The notes under the pieces were generated by a model. That model was not told the origin of the DNA. It made no database searches and worked only from the letters and a program-made list of their open reading frames with translations. A DNA stretch of 44,413 nucleotides, from positions 1 through 44,413 of the forward strand of contig JAWXAX010000088.1 in NCBI GenBank assembly GCA_034439735.1, given 5' to 3'. Shown in pieces: positions 43,293 through 44,413 of the stretch; position 1 is the first letter of the stretch; each line of letters begins with the position of its first letter. Both the position numbers and the translations under genes were made by a program. The DNA comes from Rhodothermales bacterium (GTDB lineage Bacteria; Bacteroidota; Rhodothermia; Rhodothermales; JAHQVL01).

Positions 43293-44413
43293 ATGATCAA
43301 CCGTTTACAACACCTCTTCGCGACACCATTTCGTCGACAGAACATGGCCACTTGCCTGGTCGCATTGACCGCTTTCGCCATTCCGTTCGTTTCCTTCGCC
43401 TCCGCTCGGGCTGATTCGCCCGATGGACCGATCGATCTCACGCGGTACGGCCGGCTCCTCCAGACCACCCCGCTCTCGAGCGTCTCACTGTTATTCTCCG
43501 CTCCTGCGTTCACCGAGCTGGCCGCCGGCGACTTGGCCAACCCGTTCCCGGCCGGCAACCCGGAAACATTTGGCACGCCTTCTCTGGGCGACATCGATGG
43601 CGATGGCGACTTCGACCTCGTCAGTGGCGAAGAGTTTGGGGGATTTGTGTACATCGAAAACACGGGCGACAACACAACGCCGGCGTACACCCAGCAGTCA
43701 GGCGTGGCGAATCCGTTCGACGGTCTCACCACGGGCGCTAAAAACGCCCCTGTTCTGCTCGACATCGACAACGACGGCGACCTTGATGTCATTGCGGGCC
43801 AGGAGGATGGAACGTTTACACTCCTAGAGAACTCGGGAGATGCGAACACTCCGAACTTTGCCGTGGCCGGCGTGAATCCGCTCACCGGCGAAGATAACGG
43901 TAGCCGCAGTGCTCCGGCCGCAGGCGACCTCGACGGTGACGGCGATCTCGACCTCGTCGTTGGCGACCTCTCGGGCGCTCTGTTCTTCTACGACAACACC
44001 GGCACCGCCGCCGCCGCCGTCTTCACCCTCGTCTCGGGCGTCTCGAGCCCCTTCGACGGCATCGATGTCGGCGCTCACTCCAAGCCCGCCCTCGTCGACC
44101 TCGACAACGATGGCGACCTTGACCTGGTGGTGGGGGAAGACACGGGGGTCTTCTTCTACTACGAAAACACCGGTGACGTCAATGCGGCCGCCTTCTCGGC
44201 CGTAGTCGGCGCCTCCAACCCCTTTGATGGCTTCGACGCCGTCTCTAAGAGCGCGCCGGCCTTTGCCGACCTCGACAACGCCACCGGCGTCGACATGGTC
44301 AGCGGCAACACGAACGGCGACTACTACTACTACGAAAACGCCGATCCCCTGCCCGTCGAGCTCACCAGCTTCTCGGCTGTCTCCAACGGCAGCCAGGTCA
44401 CGCTTTCCTGGAC
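43293..44413 (+). CDS. Secreted FG-GAP/VCBS-like calcium-loop repeat protein, cut by the right edge
   Basis: The frame is open from the ATG at 43293 to the window end, giving at least 373 residues. The N-terminal 40 residues form a signal peptide (second Met at 18, cleavage near SARA/DS). Five repeats of about 57 residues follow, each with a calcium loop: DIDGDGDFD (about 100), DIDNDGDLD (157), DLDGDGDLD (212), DLDNDGDLD (269) and a decayed DLDNATGVD (326), and each with F-x-x-x-E/D-N-T/S-G. After the last repeat comes DPLPVELTSFSAVSNG, the linker that often opens a fibronectin-like domain before a type IX sorting signal in Bacteroidota. The expected C-terminal sorting domain lies outside the window. 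Likely a cell-surface or secreted protein. Confidence 0.88.
   Translation, partial: MINRLQHLFATPFRRQNMATCLVALTAFAIPFVSFASARADSPDGPIDLTRYGRLLQTTPLSSVSLLFSAPAFTELAAGDLANPFPAGNPETFGTPSLGDIDGDGDFDLVSGEEFGGFVYIENTGDNTTPAYTQQSGVANPFDGLTTGAKNAPVLLDIDNDGDLDVIAGQEDGTFTLLENSGDANTPNFAVAGVNPLTGEDNGSRSAPAAGDLDGDGDLDLVVGDLSGALFFYDNTGTAAAAVFTLVSGVSSPFDGIDVGAHSKPALVDLDNDGDLDLVVGEDTGVFFYYENTGDVNAAAFSAVVGASNPFDGFDAVSKSAPAFADLDNATGVDMVSGNTNGDYYYYENADPLPVELTSFSAVSNGSQVTLSW

Noticed and set aside
42816-43414. Small overlapping plus-strand frames in the mutS upstream region
   Set aside because: They cross the mutS start, the spacer and the true repeat-protein frame, and have no motif or ribosome binding site.
1-44413. 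CRISPR arrays, tRNA or rRNA genes, insertion sequences
   Set aside because: I saw no regularly spaced direct repeats, no cloverleaf-like or rRNA-like stretch, and no transposase motif or terminal repeats with target duplications. A dedicated scan could still find a degenerate one.

Overview
The window looks like a GC-rich chromosomal segment of a marine-type member of the Bacteroidota/Rhodothermota (Rhodothermales-like). This assignment is inferred from gene content: a glucosamine-6-phosphate deaminase fused to a PIG-L domain, a LuxC-type acyl-CoA reductase, a stand-alone Nfu N-terminal protein, a secreted calcium-loop repeat protein ending in the LPVEL linker typical of type IX-secreted proteins, a dockerin-tailed beta-helix protein, and mostly absent Shine-Dalgarno sequences. 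No rRNA, tRNA, CRISPR array, insertion sequence or phage module was recognised.

Region 1 (about 1-20120, all plus strand) is an extracellular polysaccharide locus of the Wzx/Wzy type. It holds a polymerase/ligase, a flippase, two different PAPS-dependent sulfotransferases, two GT2 and two GT4 glycosyltransferases, a WecG/TagA enzyme, a secreted beta-helix protein with a dockerin, a fused ATP sulfurylase/APS kinase, UDP-glucose dehydrogenase, UDP-glucuronate decarboxylase and a WbaP-like priming transferase. Read together, the locus should make its own sulfate donor (PAPS) and its own UDP-glucuronate and UDP-xylose, assemble a repeat on a lipid carrier, sulfate it, flip it and polymerise it. 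The predicted product is a sulfated, acidic, probably xylose-containing polysaccharide. One cytosolic propeller-like gene (5346-6335) inside it has no recognised function.

Region 2 (20114-25037, minus) is an envelope operon: an exported HExxH metalloprotease joined to a TolB-like propeller and an outer-membrane barrel, a PQQ-repeat lipoprotein, and a PEGA-like protein. The genes overlap or abut.

Region 3 (25323-31525, minus) carries a phosphoglucose/phosphomannose isomerase, PTS Enzyme I and HPr without any sugar permease, a polyprenyl synthase, adenylate kinase and two small membrane proteins.

Region 4 (31624-40181) is mixed: an Nfu-like protein, an acyl-CoA reductase overlapping a cytochrome c, a nucleoside-type permease, a secreted sugar dehydrogenase next to the NagB/PIG-L fusion, a gamma-carbonic anhydrase and an exported three-repeat protein of unknown function. 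Region 5 has mutS (minus) facing the repeat protein across a very strong inverted repeat, then a divergent 390-base spacer and the start of a secreted repeat protein that runs off the right edge.
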